64,000 bases of DNA from NCBI RefSeq assembly GCF_039538365.1, contig NZ_BAABCA010000008.1:139393-203392 (forward strand), given 5' to 3'. Source of the DNA: Postechiella marina. GTDB lineage: Bacteria; Bacteroidota; Bacteroidia; Flavobacteriales; Flavobacteriaceae. This document shows, one piece after another, positions 1 through 8,931 of the stretch. The notes beneath the pieces are model-generated. The model did no database searches. It was given only the letters and a program-made list of their open reading frames with translations, and was not told the DNA's origin. The translations under genes and the position numbers were made by a program. Positions within the stretch are counted from its first letter, which is position 1. Each line of letters begins with the position of its first letter.

Positions 1-2
1 TA

Positions 3-485
3 CGTCAAAAAAGTTTTCTTTGGGTAAAAGATTTATCGTCTTATGATGTTATTGCAGAGCTTCCGTTCCATATACCTTTTTATGGCGATCATGTAAGTTT
101 ATTTCCAATATTAGCATCTGTAGCTATATTCTTTTATATGCGATTAACAACCGGGCAAAATGTGCAAGCACAACCACAACAAGAAGGTATGCCAGATATG
201 GCAAAAATGATGAAATATATGATGTATTTCTCTCCTTTAATGATGCTGTTTTTCTTTAATAATTATGCATCAGGATTAAGTTTATATTACTTTATATCTA
301 ACTTAATTAGTATTGGAATTATATTGGTAATTAAGAATTTTATTCTTGATGAAGATAAAATTCATGCACAAATGCAAGAGAATAAAAAGAAACCTAAAAA
401 AGAAAGCAAGTTCCAAAAGAAGATGAAAGAAATGATGGAGCAAGCAGAGCAACAAAAGCAAGCACAGCAAAATAAGAAAAAGTAG
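3..485 (+). CDS. yidC: Membrane protein insertase YidC, C-terminal part (5' truncated by window edge)
   Basis: The frame is open from base 3, so the gene enters from the left and only its last 160 codons are here. YidC inserts proteins into the inner membrane alone or with SecYEG. The visible part contains the last transmembrane segments, including the Met-rich stretch MMKYMMYFSPLMMLFFF and the ASGLSLYY motif typical of the end of the YidC/Oxa1 fold, followed by a Lys/Gln-rich cytoplasmic tail of about 45 residues that may contact the ribosome. An internal ATG at 138 is not the start. An intrinsic terminator follows. Confidence 0.95.
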   Translation, partial: RQKSFLWVKDLSSYDVIAELPFHIPFYGDHVSLFPILASVAIFFYMRLTTGQNVQAQPQQEGMPDMAKMMKYMMYFSPLMMLFFFNNYASGLSLYYFISNLISIGIILVIKNFILDEDKIHAQMQENKKKPKKESKFQKKMKEMMEQAEQQKQAQQNKKK

Positions 486-510
486 TTTTCTGTTTAAATA
501 AAGATATTAA

Positions 511-544
511 AAAAGCTGTCAAAATAATTTTGGCAGCTTTTTTG
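511..544 (+). terminator. Intrinsic terminator after yidC
   Basis: A 12-base-pair stem (AAGCTGTCAAAA pairing with TTTTGGCAGCTT, one G-U pair) with a very short loop is followed by a T run. It lies 26 bases after the yidC stop codon. Confidence 0.85.
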
Positions 545-621
545 TTATATACAATTTAGAGTTATTTTTATCGTTCCTTATCTGTTTTTAAGAGAAAAAG
601 AGTATTATTAAAAGTTAAAAG

Positions 622-1329
622 ATGAAGTTTTTAAATCAGTTTATAGTTTTGTTTTTAGTGTCGATATGTTCTGTTTCTGCACAAAATATTAATCAATTTG
701 ATGCTCAAGGTAAACGCCACGGAGTATGGAAAAAGAATTTTGAAAATACTAAAGTTTTAAGGTACGAAGGGACTTTTAATCATGGTAAATAAGTTGGGCT
801 TTTTAAATTTTATAAAAAGATAGATAATAAACCTGTTTTATCTGCTAGCAAGCAATTTAACGAAACAGATAATATAGCTTATGTTAAATTTTTTACTTCT
901 AGAGGAAAAACAATAAGCGAAGGTCAAATGCGTGGTAAAATTTACATTGGCGAATGGAAATATTATCAAAAAAATGCTAACGACTTATTAATATTAGAAC
1001 ATTATGATATGTCTGGAAACTTAATAGGAGATCGTTTTATTTATTATAAAAACGGACAAATATCAGAGCAATCTCATTATGTAAAAGGAAAGTTAGATGG
1101 TGAGTCTATATCTTATGCCGAAAACGGGGTAGTACTTAAACGTTTAATTTATAGCCTTGGGCAATTACACGGTGTTTCAAAATACTTTAACCCTAAAGGA
1201 GATTTAATAACACAAGGACGTTATAAGAATGGAAAAAAAGATGGTGTATGGTCTTATTTTAAAGAAGGAAAACTTATAGATAAAAAAGACTTTAGTTATA
1301 AAAGTAAATACAAAAAGAAAGCTCCTTAA
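622..1329 (+). pseudogene. MORN-like repeat secreted protein, interrupted by an in-frame TAA
   Basis: Reading from ATG 622 gives a signal peptide (ending VSICSVSAQ) and then repeats such as GKRHGVWKKN and YEGTFNHGK typical of MORN_2/YwqK-type proteins. A single in-frame TAA at 790-792 interrupts it, after which the same frame continues with VGLFKFYKK and regular MORN-like repeats (GEWKYYQ, GVSKYFN, GVWSYFK) to 1329. The stop sits where Glu is expected in this repeat type, so one GAA-to-TAA change would explain it. No frameshift is seen. An ATG at 928 would give a leaderless 133-residue fragment, unlikely to be exported. It is either a recent nonsense mutation or a sequencing error. Molecular function is unknown. 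Confidence 0.8.
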
Positions 1330-1346
1330 TTTTAAGGAGCTTTCTC
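1317..1346. terminator. Hairpin terminator shared by two convergent genes
   Basis: GAAAGCTCCTTAA (1317-1329) pairs perfectly with TTAAGGAGCTTTC (1332-1344). Read on the minus strand it is followed by five T residues, so it best serves the fasciclin gene, whose stop is about 50 bases away. It also overlaps the stop codon of the plus-strand MORN-like gene. Confidence 0.75.
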
Positions 1347-1392
1347 GCTATATGCTAATTTGCAAAAAATAACAATCAAATAAACAAAAACA

Positions 1393-2823
1393 TTATTGTA
1401 AACTAGGCAATACAACTTTATCTATAGCATGAATAACACCGTTTGAAGCTTGTACATCAACAGCAATAATGTTACTTACTCTGTTATTCGTATCTGTTAA
1501 CGTTGCTCCTCCAGTAACATTTGCAGTAATGTTGCCTCCTAGGGTTGGTACTGTAAAATTATCTGTTAAATCTGTAGAAACCACATTTAATCCGCCAACT
1601 ACATGATGGTTTAAAGTTGCTTTTAATGTAGGCTCGTCTATATCAGCTAACGTGGTGTTTAACTCGTTTAATAAATTAGCAAAAGCCATGTTTGTAGGTG
1701 CAAAAACAGTAAAAGGCGCAGGAGATGTACCGTCTTCAGTCGATAAAACTTGTACAAAATTAGTTGTTAAATCATCTCTTGTAAGCGCAGTTACTAGTGT
1801 CGAAAATTCGGGGTCTGCTAAGGCAAAGTCTACAACATTTGGTAAGTCTATAACATTATTAATAGCATGAATAACACCATTTGTAGCAACAATGTCTGCT
1901 ACTTGTACAGTAGATATGCCATTAAACATTACACCATCGGTAGCATTAATATATATACTCATAGCATTGCCTCCTGCTCCAGTAGCACTAGTGTTAGAGT
2001 ACCCTGTGCCCAAATTAATCAAGTCTGTAGATAAAGTAGTACCAGACATTACATGGTTTAGTAATATTTGAGACAGCATACTAGTATCTACATCTGCTAA
2101 AGCAGCTCCATTTAAAAAGGAGGTAAAGGCATTGTTGTCTGGAGCCAATACTGTAAACGGTCCGTTTCCACTTAATACACTTACTAAATCGCCATCGGCA
2201 GCACCAAGAGCAGAAACAAGACTACCAAATTCTGGGTTTGCAATAGCATGATCTACCACTGTTGGTAGTGTAATTACTTTGTCTACAACATGTACTGTAC
2301 CGTTCGAGCTAATTAAATCTGCTCCGCCCGATACTACCGTAGAGATTCCGTTAAACATAACACCATTACTCGTGCTAAAGTATAAACTAAGTTTATTACC
2401 ATCTGCGCCATCTGCATTTGTTTTTGTGTATCCACTTCCTAGAGATGTTAAGTCTGTAGATTTAACATCACCAGAAATAACATGGTTTAATAACACTTGT
2501 TGTAAAACAGCAGTATCTATATCATTAATAGTATTCCAGTTAGAATTACTATCTAGTAAATCTTGAAAAGCATCATTAGTAGGTGCTAATACGGTAAATG
2601 GACCTGTGCCACTTAATACATTAACTAAGTTACCGTCTGCAGCTTGTAAGGCTTCTACTAACAAAGAAAGGCTGGGAGTGGCAATAGCGTTTTCAACTAT
2701 GGTAAATTTAGAAGGATCAATAGTAATTTGGTCATTATTATCATCGTCATTGCTACATGAGTGCAGAAATATAGAGACAAACGATAATAGACAAAGACTT
2801 TTTAAAGCTGTTAATGTTTTCAT
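1393..2823 (-). CDS. Fasciclin (FAS1) domain lipoprotein with three repeats
   Basis: The 476-residue protein begins with a lipoprotein signal peptide (SIFLHSCSNDD, lipidated Cys near residue 23) and an Asp-rich linker. Three FAS1 domains follow, at roughly residues 40-185, 186-328 and 329-476. Each carries the conserved GPFTVLAPTNDAF-like block (the last is PFTVFAPTNMAF) and the second block ending in NGVIHAIDKV. FAS1 domains mediate adhesion to surfaces or polysaccharide. It is probably anchored at the cell surface or outer membrane. It stands alone, convergent with the broken MORN-like gene. Confidence 0.93.
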   Translation of the reverse strand: MKTLTALKSLCLLSFVSIFLHSCSNDDDNNDQITIDPSKFTIVENAIATPSLSLLVEALQAADGNLVNVLSGTGPFTVLAPTNDAFQDLLDSNSNWNTINDIDTAVLQQVLLNHVISGDVKSTDLTSLGSGYTKTNADGADGNKLSLYFSTSNGVMFNGISTVVSGGADLISSNGTVHVVDKVITLPTVVDHAIANPEFGSLVSALGAADGDLVSVLSGNGPFTVLAPDNNAFTSFLNGAALADVDTSMLSQILLNHVMSGTTLSTDLINLGTGYSNTSATGAGGNAMSIYINATDGVMFNGISTVQVADIVATNGVIHAINNVIDLPNVVDFALADPEFSTLVTALTRDDLTTNFVQVLSTEDGTSPAPFTVFAPTNMAFANLLNELNTTLADIDEPTLKATLNHHVVGGLNVVSTDLTDNFTVPTLGGNITANVTGGATLTDTNNRVSNIIAVDVQASNGVIHAIDKVVLPSLQ

Positions 2824-2943
2824 GATTTTAAGTTTTGTTTAATGAATATGTATTTATATTAAACAAATATAATAAATTTTGTTTGATGTTTTTGATAAAA
2901 ATTTAAACAAAAATATTTTTAACATTTTACTAAGATAGATGCT

Positions 2944-2977
2944 TGGTTAATTATATCTTTAAATATATGTATCTTTG
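2944..2977 (+). promoter_or_regulatory. Bacteroidota-type promoter of mnmA
   Basis: A TTG at 2944-2946 is followed after 23 bases by TATCTTTG at 2970-2977, matching the flavobacterial -33/-7 consensus TTG-N17-23-TAnnTTTG. Transcription would begin near 2983, which supports ATG 2996 rather than the upstream TTG as the translation start. Confidence 0.6.
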
Positions 2978-2995
2978 TATGCTAATTTTAAAAGT

Positions 2996-4183
2996 ATGAA
3001 ACGCGTAATAATAGGACTTTCTGGAGGTGTAGATTCAAGTGTTGCTGCCTATATTTTAAAGGAGCAGGGGTATGAGGTTATTGGTTTGTTTATGAAGAAT
3101 TGGCATGACGATTCTGTAACCATTTCAGATGAATGTCCTTGGTTGGACGATAGTAACGATGCTATGCTTGTTGCAGATAAATTAGGTATTCCGTTTCAAA
3201 CGGTAGATTTAAGCGAGCAATATAAAGAGCGTATTGTAGATTACATGTTTAACGAATATGAAAAAGGAAGAACTCCAAACCCTGATGTGCTTTGTAATAG
3301 AGAAATTAAGTTTGATGTATTTATGAAGATAGCATTAGAGCTTGGTGCAGATTACGTTGCTACAGGTCATTATTGCAGAAAAGGAACGGTTAATAAAAAT
3401 GGAGAAGAGGTTTATCAATTATTAGCAGGAGTAGATGGAAATAAAGATCAGTCTTACTTTTTATGTCAGTTATCTCAAGACCAGTTAGCAAAATCTTTAT
3501 TTCCAATAGGCGAATTAACAAAGCCAGAAGTAAGAGAAATTGCTGCAAAATTAGATTTAGTTACTGCAGATAAAAAAGATTCTCAAGGCTTGTGTTTTAT
3601 TGGTAAAGTAAAATTGCCCGATTTTTTACAGCAACAATTAAAACCTAAAGAAGGTGTTATTGTGGAGGTGTCTAAAAATAATTCTAAATTCAATAAGGAA
3701 GATATACAGTTTAATTCTAAAGAAGAAGAGCTGGTATATTTATCTCGAAAAATGAATTTTACAGAAGAAGATGGAAAAGTAGTAGGTAAACATCAAGGCG
3801 CTCATTATTTTACAAAAGGACAACGTAAAGGCCTAGGTGTTGGAGGCACAGTAGAGCCTCTTTTTGTTATCGATACAAATGTAGACGATAATATTATTTA
3901 TACAGGGCAAGGTAAAGCACATCCAGGAATATATAAAACTGCATTGTTTATAGATAATGAAGAGTTGCATTGGGTAAGGCCAGATTTAAAGCTAGAAAAT
4001 GGTAATAGTATGCAAGTAATGGCAAGAATACGATACCGCCAAACTCTAGAAAAAGCAACATTATACAAGGTAGAATCTGGTTTATATATTGAGTTCGAAA
4101 ATCCGCAATCTGCTATTGCAGAAGGACAATTTGCAGCTTGGTATCTAGAAGACGAATTAGTTGGTTCTGGAGTTATTTCGTAA
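2996..4183 (+). CDS. mnmA: tRNA-specific 2-thiouridylase MnmA
   Basis: MnmA adenylates and thiolates U34 of tRNA Lys, Glu and Gln. The 395-residue protein opens with the PP-loop GLSGGVDSS near residues 8-15. It has the catalytic nucleophile Cys100 in PDVLCN and the second redox Cys200 in SQGLCFIGK, with the usual C-terminal beta-barrel. The chosen ATG follows a promoter whose predicted transcription start lies downstream of the alternative TTG start at 2975. An insertion of about 30 residues near 220-250 makes it slightly longer than the E. coli enzyme. It precedes a secreted peptidase gene by 31 bases. Confidence 0.95.
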   Translation: MKRVIIGLSGGVDSSVAAYILKEQGYEVIGLFMKNWHDDSVTISDECPWLDDSNDAMLVADKLGIPFQTVDLSEQYKERIVDYMFNEYEKGRTPNPDVLCNREIKFDVFMKIALELGADYVATGHYCRKGTVNKNGEEVYQLLAGVDGNKDQSYFLCQLSQDQLAKSLFPIGELTKPEVREIAAKLDLVTADKKDSQGLCFIGKVKLPDFLQQQLKPKEGVIVEVSKNNSKFNKEDIQFNSKEEELVYLSRKMNFTEEDGKVVGKHQGAHYFTKGQRKGLGVGGTVEPLFVIDTNVDDNIIYTGQGKAHPGIYKTALFIDNEELHWVRPDLKLENGNSMQVMARIRYRQTLEKATLYKVESGLYIEFENPQSAIAEGQFAAWYLEDELVGSGVIS

Positions 4184-4214
4184 CTTTAGTCGAAATTAGC
4201 TAGTAGACTAGATT

Positions 4215-5828
4215 ATGAAAAAGTACTTTTTGTTTTTAACAGTTCTTTGTTTTCATTTTTATACTTACGCCCAACAAGATGCTTGGGTTTATTTTATAGA
4301 TAAACCTAATGTTTCCGCATCTATAGCTAACCCTACAACTATACTTACTCAAAAAGCAATAGATAGAAAGTCGCGTCATAATATTACTATAGATGCTAGA
4401 GATGTGCCTGTAAACGAAAGCTATATTGCACAGTTAAAAATGCAAACAGGTATAACAGTTTATGCTAAATCTAAATGGTTTAATGCTGTACATGTTCGTG
4501 GTAGCGAGACTAATATAAAAGCACTTATTAATTTAGCTTTTGTTAATCAAATAGAGTTTGCAGACAAAAGTATTAATACAAGTAAGCCTTTTAAAGACAA
4601 GGCAATTTCAAAATTAGAATCGGTATCTACTACTTATAATTACGGTAATGCTTTAAATCAAATAGAAATGTTTAATGGAGACAAACTGCATGCTTTAAAT
4701 TATACCGGTACAGGCGTTACAGTTGCAGTTTTAGACGCAGGTTTTCCTAAAGTAAATACCATGTCTGCTTTTGCCAAGTTACGAAATGAAGGGCGCCTTT
4801 TAAACGATTACGATTTTGTAAATAGAGATAACGACGTTTACACAAACACAACAAGTAATCATGGTACTTTGGTGTTAAGCGATATGGCAGCATACATAGA
4901 AAATCAGTTTGTTGGTACTGCTCCAAACGCATCTTATTATTTGTTTATTACGGAAGATGCAACCTCAGAAAACCCTGTAGAAGAAAGTTATTGGGTTGAA
5001 GCAGCAGAGCGTGCCGATAGTTTAGGAGTAGATATTATTAACACATCTTTAGGCTATAAAGATTATGGACCAACATATTCTAGTTATACGTATTCCGATT
5101 CAGAATTAGATGGAAAGACTGCTTATATAACAAAAGGAGCAAATATAGCTTTTGAAAAAGGTATAATGTTGGTTGTATCTGCAGGTAATTCTGGAAACGA
5201 TGGAGTAGGTGCACCTGCCGATTCTCAATACGTTTTATCTATTGGAGCTGTAAAAGCTTCAGGCGATTACGCTACTTTTAGTTCTGTAGGAAGTGCAATT
5301 CAACCTTCGCAAAAACCAGATGTGGTAGCGCAAGGCCAAGCAAGTTATGTTATAACAGAAAACGATGTAATTACTACAGCAAATGGTACATCTTTTAGTT
5401 CTCCTATTCTGGCTGGAGGTATTGCCTGTTTAATGCAAGCGCTTCCAAATAGCACCAATGCAGAAATTATGGAGTTAGTTAAGGCTTCTGCTTCGTTATA
5501 TACCACACCAAATTATCAATTAGGGTATGGTATTCCAGATTTAGATAAAGCGCTAAGTTCTGCATTGTCTAGCACAGACGCAACAGATGTTATAGATAAT
5601 GTTAAATTATATCCTAACCCCTCGCAAGAGTTTGTTTTTATTGATTTGCCCAATTTAAAAGCAGAAGCTAATATTCGTTTTTATGATGTTTTAGGCAAAC
5701 TGGTTCTTAACCATACTGTAAATCAAGAATTGAATAAAATAGATGTTTTAAATCTCTCTTTGGGGTTGTATATTGTGAAAATAGAATCTTCAAAAAAATC
5801 AATCACTTTAAAGTTTATAAAAGATTAA
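4215..5828 (+). CDS. Secreted S8 (subtilisin-like) serine peptidase with T9SS sorting domain
   Basis: The 537-residue protein has a signal peptide ending near FYTYAQ and an N-terminal propeptide-like region. The S8 catalytic domain shows Asp174 (VLDAGF), His216 (NHGT), the oxyanion Asn in SAGNSG and Ser393 (GTSFSSP). The last 80 residues form a type A T9SS C-terminal domain (VKLYPNPS, YDVLGKLV, GLYIVKI), so export to the surface or medium through the type IX system is expected. Its stop overlaps the next start by one base, so the two genes are probably co-transcribed. Confidence 0.94.
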   Translation: MKKYFLFLTVLCFHFYTYAQQDAWVYFIDKPNVSASIANPTTILTQKAIDRKSRHNITIDARDVPVNESYIAQLKMQTGITVYAKSKWFNAVHVRGSETNIKALINLAFVNQIEFADKSINTSKPFKDKAISKLESVSTTYNYGNALNQIEMFNGDKLHALNYTGTGVTVAVLDAGFPKVNTMSAFAKLRNEGRLLNDYDFVNRDNDVYTNTTSNHGTLVLSDMAAYIENQFVGTAPNASYYLFITEDATSENPVEESYWVEAAERADSLGVDIINTSLGYKDYGPTYSSYTYSDSELDGKTAYITKGANIAFEKGIMLVVSAGNSGNDGVGAPADSQYVLSIGAVKASGDYATFSSVGSAIQPSQKPDVVAQGQASYVITENDVITTANGTSFSSPILAGGIACLMQALPNSTNAEIMELVKASASLYTTPNYQLGYGIPDLDKALSSALSSTDATDVIDNVKLYPNPSQEFVFIDLPNLKAEANIRFYDVLGKLVLNHTVNQELNKIDVLNLSLGLYIVKIESSKKSITLKFIKD

Positions 5829-6769
5829 TGGGAAATAGAATTACTGAGTTATTTAAAATTAAATACCCTATTATTCAAGGCGGAATGATTTGGAATAGTG
5901 GTTGGCGTTTAGCCTCTGCAGCAAGTAATGCAGGTGCTTTAGGGTTAATAGGTGCTGGTTCTATGTATCCAAAGGTGTTACGCGAGCATATTCAAAAATG
6001 TAAAAAAGCAACAAACAAACCGTTTGGTGTTAATGTACCTATGCTATATCCTAATATTCAAGAGGTAATGGATATTATAATAGAAGAAGAGGTAAGTATT
6101 GTTTTTACTTCTGCTGGAAACCCCAAAACTTGGACTACTTGGTTAAAAGAACGTGGTGTTACGGTTGTACATGTTGTTAGTAGTTTAAAATTTGCTTTAA
6201 AAGCCCAAGAAGCAGGTGTAGATGCTGTTGTTGCAGAAGGCTTTGAAGCTGGCGGACATAACGGAAGAGACGAAACAACAACTTTAACACTTATACCCAT
6301 AGTTAAAGAGCATATTAAAATTCCGTTAATAGCAGCAGGAGGTATAGCTACTGGTAAAGCTATGTTAGCAACCATGATTTTAGGTGCCGATGGTGTACAA
6401 ATGGGATCTAGGTTTGTCGCTAGTACAGAAAGTTCTGCTCATACCGCTTTTAAAGAAGTTGTTGTTAAAGCAAAAGAAGGAGATACGCAATTAACTTTAA
6501 AAGAATTGGCGCCAGTAAGACTGGTTAAAAATAAATTTTACAACGACATACAAGAGCTTTATAAAACATCGCCAACGATAGACGAATTAAAGATTTTATT
6601 AGGTAGAGCTCGTGCAAAAAAAGGTATGTTTGAAGGCGATTTAGAGCATGGTGAATTAGAAATAGGTCAAGTATCTGGTTTAATTCACGATATAAAACCA
6701 GTAGCTCAAATTATAGAAGATGTTGTGGTTGAATTTGAAAAGGCTAAAATGGATATGTCTAACTTATAA
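5828..6769 (+). CDS. Nitronate monooxygenase family flavoprotein
   Basis: This is a TIM-barrel FMN enzyme of the nitronate monooxygenase/2-nitropropane dioxygenase family, 313 residues. The N-terminal IIQGGM block, the central EGFEAGGHNG block and the AAGGIATG phosphate-binding loop are visible. Members oxidise alkyl nitronates to aldehydes or ketones and nitrite, but the family also includes enoyl reductases of the FabK type, so substrate is uncertain. There is no signal peptide, so it is cytosolic. It is translationally coupled to the upstream peptidase by a one-base TAATG overlap. Confidence 0.88.
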   Translation: MGNRITELFKIKYPIIQGGMIWNSGWRLASAASNAGALGLIGAGSMYPKVLREHIQKCKKATNKPFGVNVPMLYPNIQEVMDIIIEEEVSIVFTSAGNPKTWTTWLKERGVTVVHVVSSLKFALKAQEAGVDAVVAEGFEAGGHNGRDETTTLTLIPIVKEHIKIPLIAAGGIATGKAMLATMILGADGVQMGSRFVASTESSAHTAFKEVVVKAKEGDTQLTLKELAPVRLVKNKFYNDIQELYKTSPTIDELKILLGRARAKKGMFEGDLEHGELEIGQVSGLIHDIKPVAQIIEDVVVEFEKAKMDMSNL

Positions 6770-6783
6770 TATGATATATAAAA

Positions 6784-7101
6784 ATGAATAAAGAAAATTT
6801 TAGGCATACCGTACTTTTTTGGTTAAAAGAGCCAGAAAACCAAACCTATAGAAGTGCTTTTGAAGCATCGTTAAAACGTTTTATAGAAAGCTCTAAATAT
6901 GTTCAAAATAAACATATAGGCGTTCCTGCTAAAACCAACAGAGCGGTTATAGATGCAACTTATACTTATTGTTTGTCTGTTAGTTTCTTGTCTAAAGAAG
7001 ATCAAGATAAATATCAAGACGAGCCTGCTCATTTAAAATTTATTGAAGAGTCTAGTAAATTATGGCGTAAAGTTGTGGTTTACGATTCAGATTTAATTTA
7101 A
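6784..7101 (+). CDS. Dabb-family stress-responsive alpha/beta-barrel protein
   Basis: The 105-residue protein has the features of the Dabb ferredoxin-like fold: an N-terminal RHTVLFWLKE strand, a central YTYCLSVSFLS strand and a C-terminal helix ending HLKFIEESSKLWRKVVVYDS. Members are small dimeric barrels whose substrates are mostly unknown. It lies 14 bases after the nitronate monooxygenase gene and is probably in the same transcript. Family assignment is good; function cannot be told. Confidence 0.82.
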   Translation: MNKENFRHTVLFWLKEPENQTYRSAFEASLKRFIESSKYVQNKHIGVPAKTNRAVIDATYTYCLSVSFLSKEDQDKYQDEPAHLKFIEESSKLWRKVVVYDSDLI

Positions 7102-7191
7102 TATTGAACCGATAGGTATGTTAATTATTTTTCTTTTTAAAATGATTAAAAAAGAAAAATTGAATAGCAGTAAAATGTTATAGTTATAAAC

Positions 7192-7199
7192 TATTTTTG
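7192..7199 (+). promoter_or_regulatory. Probable -7 box before the MATE gene
   Basis: TATTTTTG matches TAnnTTTG and ends only four bases before ATG 7204. If used, transcription would begin at or next to the start codon, giving a leaderless or near-leaderless mRNA. Confidence 0.45.
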
Positions 7200-7203
7200 C
7201 ACG

Positions 7204-8583
7204 ATGCAATTAAAGGATTATACAAAAGAATTTAAATACAATTGGCAATTGGCTTCTCCTGTTATGTTAGGGATGCTGGGACATACATTTGTTAGTTTTG
7301 TAGATAATATAATGGTAGGTCAATTGGGCACAGCACAACTAGCTGCGGTGTCTTTGGGCAATAGTTTTATGTTTATAGCCATGTCTTTAGGTATTGGTTT
7401 TTCTACAGCTATTACGCCACTAATTGCAGAGGCAGATACAGCCGAAGATTTTGCAAAAGGCAAATCTGTTTTTAAGCATGGCTTGTTTCTATGTACTGTT
7501 TTAGGGATTTTACTATTTTCATTAATACTATTAGCTAAACCATTAATGTATTTAATGGAGCAACCTATAGAGGTTGTAGAGTTGGCTATACCGTATTTAG
7601 ATTTGGTTGCTTTTTCGTTAATTCCTTTAGTTGTTTTTCAAGGTATTAAGCAGTTTAGCGATGGTATGTCTATGACTAAGGCGCCTATGTATGCTACTAT
7701 ATTGGCTAATGTTATAAACGTTGGGCTTAATTATGTTCTTATTTTCGGGAAATTTGGTTTTCCTGAACTTGGTATTGTAGGTGCTGCTTATGGTACACTT
7801 GTTTCTAGACTGGTTATGGTTGCTCATTTATGGTTTGTTTTAAAGGGTAAAGAAAAATCTAAAGCATTTGTTACAAATATTAAGTTTTTTGTTTTAGATA
7901 AATTGATGCTTAAAAAGTTGCTAAGCCTTGGTTTTCCTAGTGCTATGCAAATGTTTTTTGAGGTTGCTATTTTTACTGCTGCTATTTGGTTAAGTGGTTT
8001 ACTAGGTAAAAATGCACAGGCAGCTAACCAAATAGCGCTTAACTTGAGTTCTATGGCGTTTATGGTTGCCATGGGCTTAAGTGTTGCTGCTATGGTTAGG
8101 GTAGGAAACCAAAAAGGCTTAAAGCAGTATTTTGAATTGCGCAGAATTGCTTTTTCAATATTTTTATTTGGTGTTATTCTTGCTATTGGTTTTGCTATTT
8201 TGTTTTTTCTTTTTAATAAAGAGTTGCCAAAACTCTACTTAGACTCTGATGATATAGAAAATGCAATAGATAATAAGGAAGTGATGGCTATTGCGTCTAA
8301 ATTACTACTTGTGGCAGCTATATTTCAAATAAGTGATAGTATACAAGTACTGGTTTTAGGAGCTTTACGTGGTTTGCAAGATGTTAAAATACCTATGGTT
8401 TTAGTGTTTGTGTCTTATTGGATTGTTGGTTTTCCAGTAAGTTGGTTTTTAGGTAAAGAAGAGGCGTATGGTAGTTTTGGTATTTGGTTAGGTTTACTAG
8501 CGGGACTTACTACTGCTTCAGTTTTATTATATATTAGATTTAATTATTTAACTAAAAGATTAATTTTGTCTAGCGAGAAATAG
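7204..8583 (+). CDS. MATE-family multidrug/Na+ efflux transporter
   Basis: The 459-residue protein has about twelve hydrophobic segments in two homologous halves, as in NorM-type MATE proteins. The first half carries SFVDNIMVGQLGTAQLAAVS and the second GLLGKNAQAANQIALNLSS, the expected pseudo-repeat. These inner-membrane antiporters expel cationic drugs and dyes using Na+ or H+ gradients. Length is normal. The start is fixed by a close -7 box and the lack of any upstream in-frame ATG. Confidence 0.93.
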   Translation: MQLKDYTKEFKYNWQLASPVMLGMLGHTFVSFVDNIMVGQLGTAQLAAVSLGNSFMFIAMSLGIGFSTAITPLIAEADTAEDFAKGKSVFKHGLFLCTVLGILLFSLILLAKPLMYLMEQPIEVVELAIPYLDLVAFSLIPLVVFQGIKQFSDGMSMTKAPMYATILANVINVGLNYVLIFGKFGFPELGIVGAAYGTLVSRLVMVAHLWFVLKGKEKSKAFVTNIKFFVLDKLMLKKLLSLGFPSAMQMFFEVAIFTAAIWLSGLLGKNAQAANQIALNLSSMAFMVAMGLSVAAMVRVGNQKGLKQYFELRRIAFSIFLFGVILAIGFAILFFLFNKELPKLYLDSDDIENAIDNKEVMAIASKLLLVAAIFQISDSIQVLVLGALRGLQDVKIPMVLVFVSYWIVGFPVSWFLGKEEAYGSFGIWLGLLAGLTTASVLLYIRFNYLTKRLILSSEK

Positions 8584-8605
8584 TGGACAATAAAAAAGAT
8601 ATTAA

Positions 8606-8833
8606 ATGAGTTTACCAAAATTTATATTAGGAGATAATACAGAATACCCTAATGCTATATATGTGATACATACAGATTTTCCAAGGTTTATTATTAATTT
8701 GGAAAATGATGAGGTTGAGTGGTTTGAAGATTTTAGTGCAGATGATAAAGCTGAATTGGAAACCGAAACAGAAAATGCTATTAAGGAGGCTACCGATTTT
8801 TATGATAGTGAAATAGCTAAATACGACGAATAA
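8606..8833 (+). CDS. Small acidic conserved-type protein, unknown function
   Basis: A 75-residue, strongly acidic protein (EVEWFEDFSADDKAELETETENAIKEATDFYDSEIAKYDE) that begins 22 bases after the MATE gene on the same strand. The N-terminal half looks like beta-strands (YVIHTDFPRFIINLENDEVEWFED) and the C-terminal half is a Glu-rich helix. No signal peptide or membrane segment is seen. I do not recognise a characterised family. Its spacing and codon use suggest a real gene co-transcribed with the transporter. Confidence 0.7.
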   Translation: MSLPKFILGDNTEYPNAIYVIHTDFPRFIINLENDEVEWFEDFSADDKAELETETENAIKEATDFYDSEIAKYDE

Positions 8834-8835
8834 TT

Positions 8836-8919
8836 TGCGTTAGGGATTGCAATGAAAAGCCCACAGAGAGGTACGAGCGAGGACTTGTAATGTAAAGCCC
8901 GACCCAAAGGGAAACGCCC
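8836..8919 (+). repeat. Flavobacterial intergenic repeat, copy 1
   Basis: The element runs from TGCGTTAGGGATTG to GACCCAAAGGGAAACGCC. Its two ends, GCGTTAGGGAT and AAAGCCCGACC...ACGCC, recur in inverse orientation at 32227-32326 and 49277-49351. It fills the gap between the small acidic gene and the PAP2 gene. Confidence 0.75.
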
Positions 8920-8931
8920 AAAATATTTAAT

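Noticed and set aside
928..1329. Separate 133-residue gene starting at ATG 928
   Set aside because: It is the downstream part of the MORN-like frame that begins at 622 and has no start signals of its own.
1652..2842. Plus-strand open frames across the fasciclin gene
   Set aside because: They are antisense to a clear three-domain FAS1 gene and have low-complexity, non-homologous translations.
8836..8919. tRNA or small structured RNA gene in the intergenic repeat
   Set aside because: It cannot be folded into a cloverleaf and recurs as a dispersed repeat with variable middle.
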